Source of the DNA: Rhodocyclus tenuis
GTDB taxonomy: Bacteria > Pseudomonadota > Gammaproteobacteria > Burkholderiales > Rhodocyclaceae
Length of the DNA stretch: 64,000 bases
Direction of reading: 5' to 3'
Assembly: GCF_014197755.1 (NCBI RefSeq)
Contig: NZ_JACIGE010000012.1
Location: 1-64,000, forward strand
Shown: positions 53,066 through 61,624 of the stretch, piece by piece
Position numbering within the stretch: position 1 is the first letter of the stretch
Layout of the letters: the number at the start of each line of letters is the position of its first letter
Program-made: the position numbers and the translations under genes
Notes under the pieces: generated by a model
What the model saw: the letters and a program-made list of their open reading frames with translations, nothing else
The model's database searches: none
Told to the model about the DNA's origin: nothing

Positions 53066-53093
53066 CCGGGCCGCTCCTCGCGGAGCGACCCGG
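53066..53093 (-). terminator. Hairpin between TBDR 2 and the SBP-OppB gene
   Basis: 12-bp stem (one G-T pair) with tetraloop GCGA, spanning 53066-53093, 11 bp after the receptor stop on the minus strand and followed by ATTTCGCGTTTC. It probably acts as a partial terminator or mRNA-end stabiliser, giving more receptor than transporter from one transcript. Confidence 0.55.
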
Positions 53094-53103
53094 TGATCCG
53101 CTA

Positions 53104-55314
53104 TCAGAAGGCGTAGTTGAGTACGGCGCCGACGGTGCGCGGCTGACCGGCGAGGGCGACGTTGAGGTCGTCCTGCGTACCGCCGGGGCGGTTGCCGAAG
53201 AAGTTGCGCGTCAGGTCATACTTTTCGTTGAACAGGTTGCGCACCCAGAAGCTGAGTTGCCACGGCGCACCGACCTGAGTGACTTCAAAGCGGGCGTTGG
53301 CCAGCCAGTAGGACTTGATGTCGTAGACGTTGCCACCGTCCGGGTTGAGCAGGTTGAGCCAGGACTTGTAGGTGTCGTGGTAGCTGTAGTCGCCGGCAAG
53401 CTTGAGGCGATAGCCGGCGGCGGCCCAGGCGTAGGCGACGCTGCCGCCGTAGCTGAGTTTCGGCAGGAACTGGTCCTTGCCCGACAGGTTGCCGAGCAGC
53501 GGCGAATTGAAGTCGCGGAAGGTCGCGTGCTTGTAGCCCAGCGACTGGGTGACGGTCAGACCGGACAGCGGGACCCAGCTCAACTCGACTTCACCGCCAT
53601 CAACCGCCGAGCTCTTGATGTTGATGATCTTGCCGATCAGCGCGCCCGACGGACTGGTCGTCACGTCCTGGAACTGCTGGTTGTGATAGTCGTAGTGAAA
53701 CACCGCGGCATTCACACGCAGGTTGTTGCTCAGGTCTGCCTTGAAGCCGGTTTCATAGGCAAGCAGCGTTTCCGGCTCGAACGGGGTCAGCGCCAGGGCG
53801 TTGAAGGTGTTGTGCGTGGTGATGCCGCCCGACTTGATGCCGCGGCTGACCGAACCGTAGATCAGTGCGTTCTTGTCGAGCTGATATTCGAGGCCGAGTT
53901 TGCCTGAGGTGCTGTTGGACGAAAGGGAGGCACTGGCATCGGCAATGCTTGCCCAGGCCTGGACCGGCGTCGTCGAGGTGCTGAAATCGCTGACCGTGCG
54001 CTTTTCATGCTCCTGGCGCACGCCGATGATTCCCTTCCAGTTCTGTGTCAGCTTGTAATCGAGCTGACCGAACAGGGCTTGCGTCTCGCTGTCCTGCTTG
54101 TACTTGGTGCGCGTGATCACGCCGTAGTCGCGCGTGAAATCGGTGTACCAGTCTTCGTCGAGCTTTTCCTTGGCGTAATAGGCGCCGAGCACCCAGTTGA
54201 GGTCGCTCGTCTTGTTCGAAGCCAGCCGGAATTCCTGCGAGAAGATGCTGGCGTCGTCCTTCCAGTAGACGTCGGCGTGGTTGATCGAGGTGCCGTCCCA
54301 GTCGGCAAGCTCGCGCCGGTTGAATTTCTGGCCACCGGTAATGCTGGTCAGCTTGACCGCGTCGAGGTCCCAGTTGACCGCTAGGGTGACGTTGGTCGCG
54401 TCGTTGTCGCGCGAGGGCTTCTGGCTTTGCGATACGCCGATCAGGTTGGAAAAGGCCGCCGTGCGGCCCCAGCCGGTCGCCGTCCGGTCCGAGTCGGCGG
54501 CGTAGCCGTAGTTCGGGCGAGCGGTAAACAGGTACAGCCCTTGTGCGTCGGACTTGTCCTGACCGTAGCTGGCGGTCAGGTTAACCCGCAGATCGCGCGT
54601 GACGTCGAGCTCAAGCTGCCCGCGAATGGCGCTGATGTCCTTGGCGCCGAGCTTTTCGCCGGTTTCGCGATTGTGCTGCCAGGCGCCGCCCTGCTCGGTG
54701 GCAAACGAGAAACGGCCACGCAGCGATTCGCTGATCGGACCGGAGAGGAAGCCCTGAACGGTCTTCGTGTCGTAGGACGAATAACCGACCGAAACGCCGC
54801 CTTCGAATTCCTTGGTCGGCTTGCGCGTCAGGAAATTGATTGCGCCGCCGGTGGTGTTCTTGCCATACAGGGTTCCCTGCGGACCGCGCAGCACCTCGAC
54901 GCGCTCGAGGTCGAACAGGAGCCCCTGCGTCTGTACCGGGAAGCCGTAGGAGACCTCGTCGACATAGACGCCAACCGCCGACGAGTTGTTGGGACCATAG
55001 TCCTGGAAGCCGATGCCGCGGATGCGGAACTGCGCCTGACCACTACCGAAGGCCGGCTCGACTTCGAGGCTCGGCACCTCGTTTTGCAACTGATTGACGT
55101 TGGAGATGCCGCGTGCCTGAAGCTCCTCGCCCGACAGCACCGTGATGGCGACGCCGACGTCCTGCGCCGACTCTTCGCGCTTCTGCGCGGTGACGACGAC
55201 CTTTTCCAGTGTGGTCGCCTCCGTTCCCGCCTGATTCGCCGCGGCGTGCGTGTAACCCGTTGCCCCGATCGCACCGGCGACGCCGATTGACGCTCCGATC
55301 AATACCCGTTTCAT
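53104..55314 (-). CDS. TonB-dependent receptor 2
   Basis: 736-aa outer membrane receptor, clearly paralogous to TBDR 1. The plug start LEKVVVTAQKREESAQDVG, the block QTQGLLFDLERVEVLRGPQG and the barrel segment EQGGAWQHNRETGE are near-identical in the two proteins. Signal peptide about 1-28. The barrel ends in VLNYAF with C-terminal Phe. First gene of the minus-strand receptor-Opp operon, so its ligand should be what the Opp importer moves across the inner membrane. Divergent from the oxygenase operon. Confidence 0.93.
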   Translation of the reverse strand: MKRVLIGASIGVAGAIGATGYTHAAANQAGTEATTLEKVVVTAQKREESAQDVGVAITVLSGEELQARGISNVNQLQNEVPSLEVEPAFGSGQAQFRIRGIGFQDYGPNNSSAVGVYVDEVSYGFPVQTQGLLFDLERVEVLRGPQGTLYGKNTTGGAINFLTRKPTKEFEGGVSVGYSSYDTKTVQGFLSGPISESLRGRFSFATEQGGAWQHNRETGEKLGAKDISAIRGQLELDVTRDLRVNLTASYGQDKSDAQGLYLFTARPNYGYAADSDRTATGWGRTAAFSNLIGVSQSQKPSRDNDATNVTLAVNWDLDAVKLTSITGGQKFNRRELADWDGTSINHADVYWKDDASIFSQEFRLASNKTSDLNWVLGAYYAKEKLDEDWYTDFTRDYGVITRTKYKQDSETQALFGQLDYKLTQNWKGIIGVRQEHEKRTVSDFSTSTTPVQAWASIADASASLSSNSTSGKLGLEYQLDKNALIYGSVSRGIKSGGITTHNTFNALALTPFEPETLLAYETGFKADLSNNLRVNAAVFHYDYHNQQFQDVTTSPSGALIGKIINIKSSAVDGGEVELSWVPLSGLTVTQSLGYKHATFRDFNSPLLGNLSGKDQFLPKLSYGGSVAYAWAAAGYRLKLAGDYSYHDTYKSWLNLLNPDGGNVYDIKSYWLANARFEVTQVGAPWQLSFWVRNLFNEKYDLTRNFFGNRPGGTQDDLNVALAGQPRTVGAVLNYAF

Positions 55315-55733
55315 GGTTTTCCCCCGTTTCGATTCTCGATGTCTGCTGGATCAGCCGTCGCCAGATGGCGGATGAGCGCGGGCGCGGCGTGGATAGCCCG
55401 CGCATTTGAGGGGGGAAGCGCAAGCGAAAGAACAAATTTGTAATTCGATGTATATCCGTCAGCGCAAATAAGCTTTTCTCGAAAAAAACTCATGCCAGAG
55501 AGATAGGCGCCGGAGGTGTTTCCGGGAGATGGTCGCGAGGGGTGGGCCGCTCCCCGCGCAACGGCGAGGAGTACGAAAACGCAATTAGCTTCTGCCCTGC
55601 TGGCTGCATTGCATATCAGGAAAAGTTGATTAGCGCGGCGCGGGGGGCGACTTATAGTCCTCGTCCCGATGGCCTTCTCGAAACCAGCAAGCAGCCGGCC
55701 GGAAGGCTGGTCGGCGGCGTTCTGGCACGCGCA
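55315..55733. other. 419-bp divergent control region (TBDR 2 / oxygenase operon)
   Basis: An AT-rich stretch at 55420-55500 is unlike the GC-rich flanks and probably carries both promoters. No Fur box, riboswitch fold or clear -35/-10 pair could be assigned by eye. The frame open from 55542 to the oxygenase start looks like untranslated leader. A binding site for the AraC regulator encoded at 59976 is expected here but not identified. Confidence 0.45.
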
Positions 55734-56792
55734 ATGAACCACCCGAACTCCCCCGATTTTCAATACACGGTACTTCCCACCTTCGATCTGGGCGAACTCG
55801 ACGTCGCCACTGCCGTCCGCAAGGCGCCGCTCTCGGCGCTGCGCGAGGCGGCGCATACCGCCGGCTTCTTCTATCTGGCGGGGCATGGGGTGCAGCAAGC
55901 GCTGATCGACGACGCCTTCCGCGTCAGCCGCGAATTCTTCGATCTGCCCGATGCCGCCAAGAGGACGATCGAAAACCTGCACTCGCCGCACTTTCGCGGC
56001 TATACGTGTACCGGCGCCGAACTGACACGCGGCGCCCGCGACTGGCGCGAACAGCTCGATTTCGGCGCCGAGCGTCCGCGGCGTGCGTTAAGCGCGAAGG
56101 CGCCACCGTGGGCCTTGCTGGAAGGCCCCAACCAGTGGCCTGACGACATTCCGGCGCTCAAGCCGGTGGTGCTCGAGCTGCAGGCGCAGCTGACCGCGGT
56201 AGCCCTGAAGCTGCTGCGTGCACTGGCCATCGCTCTCGGTCAGGATGCCGAGGTATTCACGCCACTGATCGCCGATGCACCGACGCTGCTGCTCAAGCTG
56301 ATCCGCTATCCCGGCAGCGCGTTCACCGACAGCGCGCAGGGTGTCGGTGCGCACAAGGACACGGGTCTGCTGACCTTCGTCGTGCAGCACGAACAAAGCG
56401 GCTTGCAGGTCCAGAACGGCGAGAGCTGGATCGCGGTGCCGCCACGTGCCGGTACGCTGGTGGTCAACATCGGCGAGATGCTCGAACTGGCCAGCGGCGG
56501 CTATCTGCACGCCAACGTGCACCGCGTGGTGACTCCCGCCGGGCAGAACGACCGCCTGTCGATCGCTTACTTCCTCAATCCGCATCTCGACGCGCGCGTC
56601 CGCCCGATCGCGCTGCCGGCGGCCTTGCAAGCAGCGGCGCGGCCCTCCGCGCACGATCCCGACAACCCGCTGCTCGAACAGGTCGGACTCAACCTGCTCA
56701 AGAGCCAGCTGCGCTCGCATCCGGAAGTCGCGCGCCGCTACTACGCCGGCGTCGCCGGTACCGTTGCCGGCGAGGGAGCGGACCATGCCTGA
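55734..56792 (+). CDS. Isopenicillin N synthase-like Fe(II) dioxygenase
   Basis: 352-aa non-heme iron oxygenase of the 2-oxoglutarate/IPNS (DIOX_N plus 2OG-FeII_Oxy) family. Iron ligands are H207-x-D209 in GAHKDTGLLTF and H263 in HANVHRVV; R274-x-S276 would bind 2-oxoglutarate or an IPNS-like substrate carboxylate. The N-terminal domain has the ALREAAHTAGFFYLAGHGV motif. The ATG at 55734 is chosen as the start of this conserved region. First gene of a coupled operon: the next start overlaps its stop by 8 bp. Substrate unknown. Confidence 0.88.
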   Translation: MNHPNSPDFQYTVLPTFDLGELDVATAVRKAPLSALREAAHTAGFFYLAGHGVQQALIDDAFRVSREFFDLPDAAKRTIENLHSPHFRGYTCTGAELTRGARDWREQLDFGAERPRRALSAKAPPWALLEGPNQWPDDIPALKPVVLELQAQLTAVALKLLRALAIALGQDAEVFTPLIADAPTLLLKLIRYPGSAFTDSAQGVGAHKDTGLLTFVVQHEQSGLQVQNGESWIAVPPRAGTLVVNIGEMLELASGGYLHANVHRVVTPAGQNDRLSIAYFLNPHLDARVRPIALPAALQAAARPSAHDPDNPLLEQVGLNLLKSQLRSHPEVARRYYAGVAGTVAGEGADHA

Positions 56793-58077
56793 TAGTGCAG
56801 CAAACTTCCGGCCGGACCATCGTTTCGAGACGCTGCAGGTGCACGCGGGACAGACGCCTGCGCCCGTGACCAATGCCCGGGCGCTGCCGATCTATCAGAC
56901 GAGCTCCTTCACCTTCAATGACTCCGCGCACGCGGCGCGGCTGTTTGCACTGGAGGAAGAAGGCAACGTCTATACGCGCATCTTCAACCCGACCTCGGAC
57001 GTATTCGAACGGCGCATCGCCGCGCTCGAAGGCGGCGTGGCCGCGGTGGCTGTCGGTACGCACGCTGCGGCGCGCTTTCTCGCCTTCAACACCTTGCTCA
57101 CACACGGCGACGATATCGTCGTCTCGAACAGTGTGGGCAGCGAGACGCGCCACCAGCTGCTCGCCTTCGAGCGCAATTTCGGCATCCACGCCCGCTTCGT
57201 CGATGACGACATTCCCGCCGCCTTCGCGCAGGCGATCGGCCCACGCACGCGCGCCATCTACGTTGAAACGCTTGCCGGCGCCGGATTGCGCGTGCCCGAT
57301 TTCGTGGGCATTGCCGAGGTGGCGCACGCCGCCGGCCTGCCCCTGCTGGTCGATAACACCGCCGGCGGCGGCGGTTATCTGGCGCAGCCGCTGGCGCATG
57401 GTGCCGATGTCGTCATCGCGGCGACCAACCGGCTGATCGGCGGCCACGGCGCGCCCGCCGGCGGCGTCATCGTCGACGGCGGTCGTTTCAACTGGGCCAG
57501 CGGCCGCTTTGCCGAGTTCACGCAGCCGTCGGCCGGCTATCACGGCCTGCGCTTCTGGGAACGCTTCGGTCCCGGCAGCCCGACCGGCAACATTGCCTTC
57601 GCCATCCGCAGCCGTGTCGAAGGGGCGCGCGACATCGGCCCCAGCCTCTCGCCGTTGAGCGCCTTCCAGTTCGTGGTCGGCCTCGAGACGCTGTCGCTGC
57701 GCGCGCAGCGCCACGCCGACAACGCGCTGGCGCTGGCGCATTGGCTGCGCGCGCGTCCCGAGGTGTCCGCGGTGATCTACCCCGGCCTGCCGGAACATCC
57801 GCAGCATGCGCTGGCACGGCGTTATCTGCCGAACGGCTTCGGCTCCGAACTGCGCTTCGTGCTGCGCGGCGGCGGCGACGCGGCGGCCCGGCTGCTGGCC
57901 GGGCTCGAACTGGTCGGCAGTGTCGTCAATCCCGACGATGGCAGGACGCAGATCGAAGCGGCCGAAGCGGCTGAAACGGCCTGCGGGCGGGCGGATGGCG
58001 GCACGCTGCGCCTGTTTGCCGGCCTTGAACATTTCGACGATCTGGTCGCCGACATCGACCGGGCACTGACCCGTTAA
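56785..58077 (+). CDS. Cys/Met metabolism PLP-fold protein lacking the catalytic lysine
   Basis: 430-aa member of the gamma-family fold (MetY/MetB/MGL, O-acetylhomoserine sulfhydrylase-like). Familiar blocks are PIYQTSSFTFNDS, YTRIFNPTSDVFERRIAALEGG, LLVDNTAGGGG with the pyridine-binding D190, and LIGGHGAPAGGVIVDGG. The motif before this last block should read S-x-T-K-(W/F); here it reads A-T-N215-R216-L, so the Schiff-base lysine is replaced by arginine. The usual YGGT tyrosine loop is also changed (VVSNSVGSETRHQ). The codon is CGG against AAG/AAA, so a single base error does not explain it. Probably inactive as a classical PLP enzyme, or with a new role. Coupled to the oxygenase gene by an 8-bp overlap. 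Confidence 0.82.
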   Translation: MPDSAANFRPDHRFETLQVHAGQTPAPVTNARALPIYQTSSFTFNDSAHAARLFALEEEGNVYTRIFNPTSDVFERRIAALEGGVAAVAVGTHAAARFLAFNTLLTHGDDIVVSNSVGSETRHQLLAFERNFGIHARFVDDDIPAAFAQAIGPRTRAIYVETLAGAGLRVPDFVGIAEVAHAAGLPLLVDNTAGGGGYLAQPLAHGADVVIAATNRLIGGHGAPAGGVIVDGGRFNWASGRFAEFTQPSAGYHGLRFWERFGPGSPTGNIAFAIRSRVEGARDIGPSLSPLSAFQFVVGLETLSLRAQRHADNALALAHWLRARPEVSAVIYPGLPEHPQHALARRYLPNGFGSELRFVLRGGGDAAARLLAGLELVGSVVNPDDGRTQIEAAEAAETACGRADGGTLRLFAGLEHFDDLVADIDRALTR

Positions 58078-58093
58078 CAGAAGGATTACCGCC

Positions 58094-59344
58094 ATGCATG
58101 CGCTCAGCGAGAGCAGTCTGCGCCCGCTTTCCTACCGGGAAGTGGTCGCCAAGTATCCCGAGGTTCCGCACTTCATCATCCTCAAGATCGACGTCCAGCG
58201 GCGTGGCGTCACCTACACCGAGGCCGCGCTGACGCAGGCCGACCCGGCCCGTCACATGCTGCAGGCGCGCAGCATCTTCCACTCGATCGGCGAAAAGGAG
58301 TCGCTCGTCCCGGTGTCGCTGCTGCTGCGTGACGGCACCTCGATCCTGTCGGGGCCGCGTCCGAACGCGACCGACCCCTACGTCGTCGACTTCATCGACG
58401 GCCGGCTGGTGCTGACCGACCATGGCGAGGTTCTCGAGGAAGTCGAATACTGGCTGAAGCCGGATTTCTATGATCGGCTCACATCGTCGGGCAAGCCGAT
58501 GTGGCAGGTGGCAACGCCGCGGCCGCAGCGCCTCGACATCAACCCCTACGCCTACTGCCACTACTGGGACGATGGCAAGGGCTGCAAGTACTGCAACATC
58601 GCCGCGCACTACAACAAGGAACGCCGGCTGAACAACAAGCCGCTGCGTCTCGATCCGCGCGACGCTTACGAGAGCGTGCGCGAGGCGATCCGCCAGCCCG
58701 GCCGCTTCCTGACCGTCGGCATGACCTGTGGCTCGATCCTGGGCGACGGCGAATTGTTTGCCGAAGAAGTCGACATCTACATCGAAACCCTGCAGGCAAT
58801 CGGCGAGAACTTCACGACGCGGCGCTTCCCGAGCCAGCTGGTCGCCTCGGCGTTCAGTCTCGAGCAGTTGCAGCGCATCCACGAGCAGACCGGTCTGTTG
58901 ACCTACACCTCCGACATCGAAGTGCTCGATGAGGAGAAGTTCAACTGGATCTGCCCGGGCAAGGCAGTCCGCCCCGGCTATCGCGAGTGGAAACGGCGCC
59001 TGGTCGACGCCGTCGGCATCTTTGGCCGCGGCTACGTGAACACCGGCATTGTCGGTGGCGTCGAAACGGCAAAGCCGCATGGCTTTGCCACTGAAGAAGA
59101 CGGCTTGCGCGCCACGCTCGAAGAGGCCGAGGACCTCGCCAGCAAGGGGGTGAGCACCGTCTATTGCGTCTGGGTGCCGATCACCGGCTCCGTTTTCCAC
59201 AAGCAGCAGGCGCCTTCGCTCGAGTACTTCGTCCGCCTGGCGCAGGGACTCGACAGCATCCGTCGCTACTACGGCCTGCTTGTCGACATGGACAACTACC
59301 GCATCTGCGGCAACCACCCCGATACCGACCTGTCGAGAATCTAG
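58094..59344 (+). CDS. Radical SAM protein with non-canonical CX8CX2C motif
   Basis: 416-aa protein. The cluster cysteines appear to be C155, C164 and C167 in YCHYWDDGKGCKYCN, spacing CX8CX2C instead of CX3CX2C. A core resembling the radical SAM TIM barrel follows (TVGMTCGSILGDGE around residues 212-225). The N-terminal 150 residues form a separate domain with beta-rich segments (HFIILKIDVQRRGV, VSLLLRDGTSILSGP). Third gene of the operon, 16 bp after the PLP-fold gene with AAGGAT as ribosome binding site. The reaction is unknown; family membership rests on the cysteine trio and context. Confidence 0.7.
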   Translation: MHALSESSLRPLSYREVVAKYPEVPHFIILKIDVQRRGVTYTEAALTQADPARHMLQARSIFHSIGEKESLVPVSLLLRDGTSILSGPRPNATDPYVVDFIDGRLVLTDHGEVLEEVEYWLKPDFYDRLTSSGKPMWQVATPRPQRLDINPYAYCHYWDDGKGCKYCNIAAHYNKERRLNNKPLRLDPRDAYESVREAIRQPGRFLTVGMTCGSILGDGELFAEEVDIYIETLQAIGENFTTRRFPSQLVASAFSLEQLQRIHEQTGLLTYTSDIEVLDEEKFNWICPGKAVRPGYREWKRRLVDAVGIFGRGYVNTGIVGGVETAKPHGFATEEDGLRATLEEAEDLASKGVSTVYCVWVPITGSVFHKQQAPSLEYFVRLAQGLDSIRRYYGLLVDMDNYRICGNHPDTDLSRI

Positions 59345-59353
59345 GAAACGAAC

Positions 59354-59833
59354 ATGGCCAAGTACACGCTCGCCGCGGAAATCCGCGAACTCCTGAACCG
59401 CGCCGACAGCGTCAAGACGCTGGCACTGCTCGCCGAGGACGGATCACCCTACGTGATCTTCGCTCCCGGCCTTCATGTCGACGACGATGGCCGCCTTGTC
59501 TATCCCGAGGCTTTCGAACACTCGCAGCTCAATGCGCTGCTGGTGCGGGCGGTCTGGTTCAAGCGGCCGCTGACGGTCGCCTTGCTCGCCGCTGACGGAC
59601 GTTCTTTCCAGATCGCCGCCACGCCCTACAAGGCCGTGATTTCGGGGCCGCTGTTCGAACACTACTATCGCCAGAAGCAGCAGGCCGACGCCGCGTTTTC
59701 GTTATCGACGGTCTGGCTGATCGATGCGCTGTCGGTCAGCGAAACCAGCGATCCGGTCCGCGGCCCCGCCTCGGAAACAGGAAGAATGCCACTGCTTCAC
59801 CTGGACCGTATCGCCCGCCCGGCATCGAACTGA
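59354..59833 (+). CDS. PNPOx-like split-barrel flavin-binding family protein
   Basis: 159-aa protein similar in pattern to pyridoxamine-phosphate-oxidase-like FMN or deazaflavin-binding split barrels: TLALLAEDGSPYVIFAPGLHVDDDG, then PLTVALLAADGRSFQIAATPYKAVISGPLF. Real pyridoxal phosphate synthesis (PdxH) is unlikely given the short length. In this operon it could supply reducing equivalents or bind a flavin/PLP-derived product. Starts 9 bp after the radical SAM gene; last gene of the set. Confidence 0.6.
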   Translation: MAKYTLAAEIRELLNRADSVKTLALLAEDGSPYVIFAPGLHVDDDGRLVYPEAFEHSQLNALLVRAVWFKRPLTVALLAADGRSFQIAATPYKAVISGPLFEHYYRQKQQADAAFSLSTVWLIDALSVSETSDPVRGPASETGRMPLLHLDRIARPASN

Positions 59834-59975
59834 AAGCTTCGACGATCCGCTACAGTGGGACACGCCGTTCCTTCTTATAAGCAATTCGCAAATCCGTCTT
59901 TGGTGGTGTCCGTGGCTTTCGTAGCATCGGAGCCAGCTTAGCGTCACGTGAATTTCCACCATATTCGAGGCCGGT

Positions 59976-60908
59976 ATGTCTTCCCCCCGCAACGATCGCC
60001 TGATCCACTGGCTGCTCGGCAGCCTGGAACTCGAGAGCACGCTTTTCCATCTGGGCCAGTATTGCGGCTCGTGGAAAACCTCGACCAGTGGTCTGGCGCG
60101 CGCCGGTTTTCATGTGGTGTTGCATGGCGAATGCTGGCTGCACCTGCCGCAGGAAGGGGTTTCCCATCCACTGCAATCCGGCGACGCGGTGATTTTTCTG
60201 CGCGACGTCGTCCATTACCTGAGTCCGCTGGCCGACCCGCTTGCAGCCGCGCAGGCACCACGACGCAGCATGGCGCCGGTCGATACGTCCTTGCCCGGCA
60301 GCGTCGCGCTCGCCTGCGGCTTCTTCTCTTTCCGCTCGCAACTGAACCGCGTATTTCTCGGCTCATTTCCCGACTACGTGGTGATTTCGCGCAGCGGTGA
60401 AAAGCTGTCCGAAACGCGGCCGCTGTTCGATCTGATCCTGACCGAAGCGCAGGCGGGCGGTGAAGAGCCTTCGCCGCTGATCAGCCGTCTCGTCGATCTG
60501 CTCTTTTTCTACGCCATCCGTCACCTCTGCCAGCGGCGTGAAGTGAGCGATGGTCTGTGGGCCTTGCTCGCCAGACCGGAATTCGCTCCCCTGCTGGAAG
60601 CGATCATTGCCGATCCCGGGCGTGACTGGACGGTGCAGACGATGGCCGAACTCGCGCACATGTCGCGCGCGACCTTTTTCAAACGCTTCGCGCAGGCCTG
60701 TGGCGCCTCGCCGAGCCATCTGCTCTTGCAGATCCGCATGCGTGTGGCGAGTCAGCTGATCGAGGAAGGCTTGAGCCTGTCGCGTACCGCCGAGAAGGTC
60801 GGCTATCAGTCCGACGCCGCCTTTTCGCGCGCTTTCAAGAAATCCACCGGTGTCCTGCCCGGCGCTTACCGGCGCGCGCAGCAGCAGCGCCAGTTGCAGG
60901 CTGCCTGA
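59976..60908 (+). CDS. AraC-family transcriptional regulator with cupin-type sensor
   Basis: 310-aa regulator. The N-terminal cupin_6-like domain (about 20-185) includes FHVVLHGECWLHLP and LQSGDAVIFLRDVVHYL. The C-terminal pair of helix-turn-helices (about 205-300) includes TVQTMAELAHMSRATFFKRFAQACG and the signature GYQSDAAFSRAFKKSTGVLPGAYRR. It is placed between the oxygenase/radical SAM operon and the ABC transporter genes, so it probably controls one or both. Ligand unknown. Confidence 0.92.
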   Translation: MSSPRNDRLIHWLLGSLELESTLFHLGQYCGSWKTSTSGLARAGFHVVLHGECWLHLPQEGVSHPLQSGDAVIFLRDVVHYLSPLADPLAAAQAPRRSMAPVDTSLPGSVALACGFFSFRSQLNRVFLGSFPDYVVISRSGEKLSETRPLFDLILTEAQAGGEEPSPLISRLVDLLFFYAIRHLCQRREVSDGLWALLARPEFAPLLEAIIADPGRDWTVQTMAELAHMSRATFFKRFAQACGASPSHLLLQIRMRVASQLIEEGLSLSRTAEKVGYQSDAAFSRAFKKSTGVLPGAYRRAQQQRQLQAA

Positions 60909-61059
60909 GCGGGGGCGCCGGCGTAGCGCAGCCATTTCCCTGCGCCGCGTTGCAGGCTGTGCAGCCGAGATGAACGAACAAAAGAACGCGACGTTTGCAG
61001 ATTGAGACGGGTTGGGCAGCCCGGGAAAATCGCAGCAGCCTGTCACACAAGGAGTCCTC

Positions 61060-61617
61060 ATGTCCCGTATCACCGTACAAACGCCCGAATCCGCTGCGGC
61101 AGCCAGCCTGCCTTATCTCGCCCAGGCCAGGGCGAAGAACGGCTTCATTCCCAATCTTCTCGGCGTTCTCGCCAATGCGCCGGCCGCTCTGGAAACCTAT
61201 CTGACGGTCAGCGAAATCAACAGCCGCAGCAGCTTCACGCTGGCCGAGCGCGAAGTTGTTCAGCTCACTGCGGCAACCACCCATGGCTGCACCTTCTGCG
61301 TGGCCGGGCACACCGCGATTGCCTACAAGCAGGGCAAGCTCCCCGAGACGCTGGTCGAGGGGTTGCGGCAGCAAAGCACTCTGCCGGACGTTAAGCTCGA
61401 AGCGCTGGCGGCGTTTACCCGCGCCGTCATTCGCCAGCGGGGTGCCGTGACCGACGCCGAGTTGCAGGACTTCAAGGCGGCCGGTTATGGCGAGCAGCAG
61501 GCGATCGAAGTGGTCCTCGGCGTTGCGCTGGCGACCTTGTGCAACTTCAGCAATTCGCTGGCGGCTACCGAGTTGAATCCGGAGCTGGCGGCTTACCGCT
61601 GGCAGCTGAAGGCGTGA
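61060..61617 (+). CDS. AhpD-like carboxymuconolactone decarboxylase/peroxidase family protein
   Basis: 185-aa CMD/AhpD-fold protein. The redox motif is C77-T-F-C80 in HGCTFCVAGHTA with H84, the AhpD catalytic arrangement, so a thiol peroxidase or reductase role is likely rather than lactone decarboxylation. AAGGAG ribosome binding site 5 bp before the ATG. First gene of a cluster with an ABC importer: 7 bp to the ATPase gene. It may deal with a reactive product or reduce a disulfide or sulfenate of the imported compound. Confidence 0.88.
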   Translation: MSRITVQTPESAAAASLPYLAQARAKNGFIPNLLGVLANAPAALETYLTVSEINSRSSFTLAEREVVQLTAATTHGCTFCVAGHTAIAYKQGKLPETLVEGLRQQSTLPDVKLEALAAFTRAVIRQRGAVTDAELQDFKAAGYGEQQAIEVVLGVALATLCNFSNSLAATELNPELAAYRWQLKA

Positions 61618-61624
61618 GACGGCG

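Noticed and set aside
55542-55733. N-terminal extension of the oxygenase
   Set aside because: No homology to the IPNS-like N-terminus and a low-complexity composition; better seen as leader.
55315-55733. Cobalamin, SAM or thiamine riboswitch upstream of TBDR 2 or the oxygenase operon
   Set aside because: No conserved core boxes were found by eye; a covariance-model search (Rfam) would be needed to exclude it.
55720-55740. TGGCACG as a sigma-54 promoter for the oxygenase operon
   Set aside because: The downstream GC element is missing at the required 10-bp spacing and the site overlaps the start codon.
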